This document shows, piece after piece, positions 31,079-33,355 of a stretch of DNA of 33,355 nucleotides. The stretch covers positions 1 through 33,355 of the forward strand of contig CACXCA010000039.1 in NCBI GenBank assembly GCA_902766045.1, written 5' to 3'. The first letter of the stretch is position 1. Each line of letters starts with the position of its first letter. The DNA comes from an uncultured Bacteroidales bacterium. Lineage in GTDB: Bacteria; Bacteroidota; Bacteroidia; Bacteroidales; Paludibacteraceae. Both the position numbers and the translations under genes were made by a program. Under the pieces are notes generated by a model, which was not told the origin of the DNA, searched no databases, and saw only the letters and a program-made list of their open reading frames with translations.

Positions 31079-31543
31079 TTAGTTTTGAATCAATATATAG
31101 CCGCTCTCCCTGTTCTCTTGTATATGCTTTGTGTACATCTTCAGCCCACAGGTGGCAGGGCCTGACAGCGGATTCCCTTGTCCGTATGACAAGTCGAATT
31201 TTGACCCACACAGCTGACAAGTAGCATAGGGCATCTTAATCTCTAATACAACTGATCTGAGACATTCATACGGACAGGCTAAATCACAACAACAGATGTT
31301 GTTGTCAAGATCCCTGAATATACATATACCGGCATATCCGAGTCTGAAATTGGTGGGATACACCTCGTCAATGGAGTAGATAACGGCATTGTTGACATTC
31401 AACAGCTTTTGGTATTCACTAAAGGAGGTCTTTACATAGACTTCACATTTAGGAATGTTGCTCACCTCTTCTTTGCATGAACCGAGCAGAAGGGTGACGC
31501 AGGCGAATAGGAGTTGGATATATTTATTTAACGGTAATCTCAT
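31079..31543 (-). CDS. Lipoprotein with Rieske-like fold lacking the His ligands
   Basis: 154 residues. Signal peptide with lipobox LLGSC, lipidated Cys23. The second half follows Rieske layout. A first box, CPYEC (Cys90-Tyr92), stands where C-x-H is expected. A second box, CQLCGSKFDL (Cys109, Cys112), stands where C-x2-H-G-S-x-F is expected. The usual G.G....GPA..GL.MY ending follows (GQGNPLSGPATCGLKMY). Both His are therefore replaced (Tyr92, Cys112), while extra Cys at 84-86 and 94 could supply ligands. Cluster binding is uncertain. Similar Rieske-annotated small lipoproteins occur in Bacteroidales. The ATG at 31543 lies inside the upstream S4 gene, an overlap of 20 bases, so translation is probably coupled. 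Confidence 0.7.
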   Translation of the reverse strand: MRLPLNKYIQLLFACVTLLLGSCKEEVSNIPKCEVYVKTSFSEYQKLLNVNNAVIYSIDEVYPTNFRLGYAGICIFRDLDNNICCCDLACPYECLRSVVLEIKMPYATCQLCGSKFDLSYGQGNPLSGPATCGLKMYTKHIQENRESGYILIQN

Positions 31544-31742
31544 AGTTATTGAATTGGATGATGTCTCCTTGTACGATTTTAGCTCTTTTGCGTAGTTCTA
31601 CTTCTCCGTTTCGAAGAACGAGTCCTTCGGTGACAACGCTTTGTGCTTCAGCACCATTATAGACAAGATTGGTTGCCTTTAGTAATTGTATGAGTTGAAT
31701 GTAGCTTTCGCCTTCATGCAACTGAAAATCTATCTTTTTCAT
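31524..31742 (-). CDS. S4-domain RNA-binding protein, YbcJ type
   Basis: 72 residues, essentially one S4 fold: YIQLIQLLKATNLVYNGAEAQSVVTEGLVLRNGEVELRKRAKIVQGDIIQF. Length, the GA(E/Q)A helix, the G.V..NG..E.RKR.K...GD pattern and the lack of other domains match YbcJ/YaaA-like proteins, which bind structured RNA, probably rRNA, in the cytoplasm. It is the first gene of a two-gene unit with the Rieske-like lipoprotein. The promoter-like TATCTTTG (minus strand, 31782-31789) lies about 40 bases upstream. The functional link between an RNA-binding protein and a lipoprotein is not obvious. Confidence 0.88.
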   Translation of the reverse strand: MKKIDFQLHEGESYIQLIQLLKATNLVYNGAEAQSVVTEGLVLRNGEVELRKRAKIVQGDIIQFNNYEITVK

Positions 31743-31781
31743 TTTTCCCGAATATATCGTTTAGATTTTTGAATCTATTTG

Positions 31782-31789
31782 CAAAGATA
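31782..31789 (-). promoter_or_regulatory. -7 element for the S4/lipoprotein unit
   Basis: CAAAGATA on the plus strand reads TATCTTTG on the minus strand. No clear -33 is seen. Confidence 0.5.
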
Positions 31790-31910
31790 TACAAAACTTG
31801 AGAATCTTCTATTGACTGATATGCTGCTTTCTTCTGTTCCATCATAACTGCTTTAACCTCACTCATCTTATGAGGATGATATTTGCAACCAACTTGCATG
31901 TTTTTCTCGA

Positions 31911-31936
31911 TACTTTTGCTCAAAAAAAAAGGAGGA
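31911..31936 (+). promoter_or_regulatory. -7 element and strong Shine-Dalgarno of the methyltransferase gene
   Basis: TACTTTTG (31911-31918) followed by an A-run and GGAGGAG (31931-31937 region), four bases before ATG 31940. Together they fix the start at 31940 rather than 31883. Confidence 0.65.
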
Positions 31937-31939
31937 GTT

Positions 31940-32596
31940 ATGATATGGGATAAATTTTCAAGAGTATATGATTTGGTGGAAAATTCATTCAATGGAAAGG
32001 TGAATGAAGATTTTTCTTCAAAGGTGGCTGGAATGATTAATTCCAGTGACGAGGTGTTGGAGTGTGCATGCGGTACGGGTATTATCAGTGAGAAGATAGC
32101 GCCCAAGTGTAAGTTGATTGTTGCAACTGATTATTCGGAAGGGATGTTGCAACAGATTCGCAAGAAATGTGCGAAGTTCAGGAATATCACCTTTCATCGG
32201 GTTGATATTATGCAGTTGCCCTATAATGATGCATCGTTCGATAAGGTGGTGGCAGGGAATGTTATTCATCTGTTAGATAAGCCGCAAGAGGCCATCAGTG
32301 AACTGTGTAGAGTGTGTAAAGATGGTGGGAAGGTGATTATCCCGACGTATGTTGCTCCGCATCGGAGTAAATCCGTCAGTTGGTTCCTTCAACTGCTCAG
32401 ATGGCTGGGTTTTGATTTTAAACGCACCTTCACGTATGAGGAGTACAAGGACTTCTTTCGCAGTATGGGCTATGATGGTGTGGAATATACTATTTCCAAC
32501 GGACGGATGCCCTGCGCGATTGCGGTGCTGAAAAAGGATGTCTTCTCCCAGTTGTTAGCCGCACAGGCGTATGGAATCTCATGGATGATGTCGTAG
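31940..32596 (+). CDS. Class I SAM-dependent methyltransferase
   Basis: 218 residues from ATG 31940; an earlier in-frame ATG at 31883 precedes the -7 box and is rejected. Motif I is VLECACGTGIISEKIA (ECACGTG at 41-47). Acidic motif II is VATDYSEGML, motif III is RVDIMQLPYNDASFDKVVAGNVIHLL, and CRVCKDGGKVIIPTYV follows: a Methyltransf_11-type Rossmann fold. The substrate is not visible; related proteins act on small molecules or lipids. The C-terminal part (FTYEEYKDFFRSMGY) is the usual substrate-side helix. The strong Shine-Dalgarno is unusual for this genome and may hint at gene transfer from a lineage that uses them, though the promoter looks native. Confidence 0.88.
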   Translation: MIWDKFSRVYDLVENSFNGKVNEDFSSKVAGMINSSDEVLECACGTGIISEKIAPKCKLIVATDYSEGMLQQIRKKCAKFRNITFHRVDIMQLPYNDASFDKVVAGNVIHLLDKPQEAISELCRVCKDGGKVIIPTYVAPHRSKSVSWFLQLLRWLGFDFKRTFTYEEYKDFFRSMGYDGVEYTISNGRMPCAIAVLKKDVFSQLLAAQAYGISWMMS

Positions 32597-32645
32597 ATGA
32601 GGTGGCGAATGATTAAGACTCAGTTGATCGACCTGCCTTTATGGA

Positions 32646-33355
32646 CTATGAGAGCAGTCCAAGTTCTTCTTGTACCAGAGGTACATTATTGATGAAGGAA
32701 CGCATATCTTGGTAGATATAGCTCTCTTTATACGAGGTTTGTTGTATGCCGTTCTCGTTGAGATGATAGATTGTTGCGCCGGGATAGGCGAGGAGCACGG
32801 GCGAGTGGGTGCTGATGATCAGCTGACTGCCGGCCTCTACAGCTTGTTTCATCCAGACGAGGAACCGTAGTTGGTTTTGGTACGACAGAGCGGCTTCGGG
32901 CTCGTCAAACAGATAGAATCCGCGTTTCAGCCGATTCTCGAAGAAGAGGACCATCCCTTCACCATGACTGTACTCATGTAGGTTTACACCCCCATAGGAT
33001 CGGAAGGGATCGTCATCGAGACTTGCAAGGTAGGAGATGGCATTGTAGAAACTCTCTGCACGATAGAAAAAGAGATCTTGTAAGCGATAAGGTGTTTTGG
33101 CAAGGCGAAGAGATTCACAGAGATTTGAGTGTGTCTCTTGGGTACTGAATCGGAAGTTCTGTCCGCCACCTTCTGCGTTCATCCCCATTTTCACGGCAAT
33201 TGCCTCCATCAGGGTGGATTTGCCGCTACCGTTCTCTCCGATGAGGTAGGTCACATCGGTGGTGAACTCCATGGTTTTCAGCGCTTTTATCGCAGGGATG
33301 GAGAAGGGATACCCATCGTTTTCACACGGAACGTGGGTGTTGGTGATGCGGGAGA
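32646..33355 (-). CDS. AAA/ABC-type predicted ATPase, 5' partial
   Basis: The frame stays open to the window edge, so the ATG at 33272 is internal and the N-terminus is missing; about 235 residues are seen. The order is standard: IPAIKALKTMEFTTDVTYLIGENGSGKST (Walker A GENGSGKS), a Gln-containing segment (STQETH), the signature-like YSHGEGMVLFF, Walker B GFYLFDEPEAALS, and the switch His in LIISTHSPVLL. It resembles the small stand-alone ATPases of COG3910 (about 240 residues), of unknown role, sometimes compared with OLD/RecF-like ATPases. It is convergent with the methyltransferase gene, with a 49-base gap. No partner gene is visible. Confidence 0.85.
   Translation of the reverse strand, partial: SRITNTHVPCENDGYPFSIPAIKALKTMEFTTDVTYLIGENGSGKSTLMEAIAVKMGMNAEGGGQNFRFSTQETHSNLCESLRLAKTPYRLQDLFFYRAESFYNAISYLASLDDDPFRSYGGVNLHEYSHGEGMVLFFENRLKRGFYLFDEPEAALSYQNQLRFLVWMKQAVEAGSQLIISTHSPVLLAYPGATIYHLNENGIQQTSYKESYIYQDMRSFINNVPLVQEELGLLS

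Noticed and set aside
31714-32106. A 130-codon minus-strand frame before the S4 gene
   Set aside because: It overlaps the promoter and start of the methyltransferase gene and the promoter of the S4 gene; the translation shows no motif.
1-33355. tRNA genes, CRISPR arrays, insertion sequences with transposase, phage genes
   Set aside because: I looked for them on both strands and saw none; only non-coding palindromic repeats suggest mobile activity.

Overview
The window looks like chromosome from a Bacteroidota member, most likely order Bacteroidales from a gut or rumen-like habitat. Three things point there. Many genes are preceded by the phylum's TAnnTTTG -7 promoter element (17217, 12645, 15003, 30135, 5126, 31911 and, on the minus strand, 12474 and 31782). 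Most genes have no Shine-Dalgarno sequence and instead start in an A-rich context. At least three large secreted proteins end in type IX secretion (T9SS) sorting domains. Family content agrees: DUF2851, DUF4625 lipoproteins, BspA-like repeats, and Listeria-Bacteroides (Flg_new/InlB) repeats.

Layout. (1) 1-1377: the GC-rich end of a carbohydrate-active locus, with the C-terminus of a CBM6 protein, then a sugar-binding-like secreted gene broken by an in-frame TAG and cut off at a palindrome. (2) 1424-4997: more AT-rich; a secreted repeat protein with CY..MF..C modules, then three tandem secreted paralogs of unknown function. The first two of these four genes share a duplicated 40-bp promoter block. 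(3) 5143-8752: a probable divalent-metal uptake locus with a small Cys/His-rich membrane protein, a ZnuD-like TonB-dependent receptor and two His-rich DUF4625 lipoproteins. (4) 8827-12339, minus strand: a 1170-residue T9SS-exported CotH-kinase protein with four Cys4-type repeats at its N-terminus. (5) 12701-13786: rpsF-rpsR-rplI, with strong Shine-Dalgarno sequences in front of rpsR and rplI. (6) 13865-14308, minus: Bcp/PrxQ peroxiredoxin, followed by about 790 bases rich in structured palindromic repeats. (7) 15101-16930: a secreted GH5 endoglucanase with a Q/E linker, ricin-type lectin domain and sorting domain. (8) 17391-28728: a 2953-residue B-repeat surface protein, a barrel-plus-OmpA protein 33 bases downstream, and a barrel-less copy of the OmpA part further on. 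(9) 28778-33355: housekeeping and small genes: DUF2851, a lipid kinase, an S4-domain protein overlapping a Rieske-like lipoprotein without the His ligands, a methyltransferase and a partial AAA ATPase.

How it fits together. Much of the window makes surface material: exported enzymes, adhesin-like repeat proteins and their outer-membrane partners, plus a metal-scavenging receptor. The most striking unit is the giant repeat protein and its adjacent OmpA-type protein, which looks like a cargo/anchor pair. The most unusual non-coding signals are two kinds of dispersed hairpin elements whose stems differ in sequence but keep pairing, a 28-bp perfect palindrome, and the cloned promoter block. All family assignments come from reading motifs; no database search was run.
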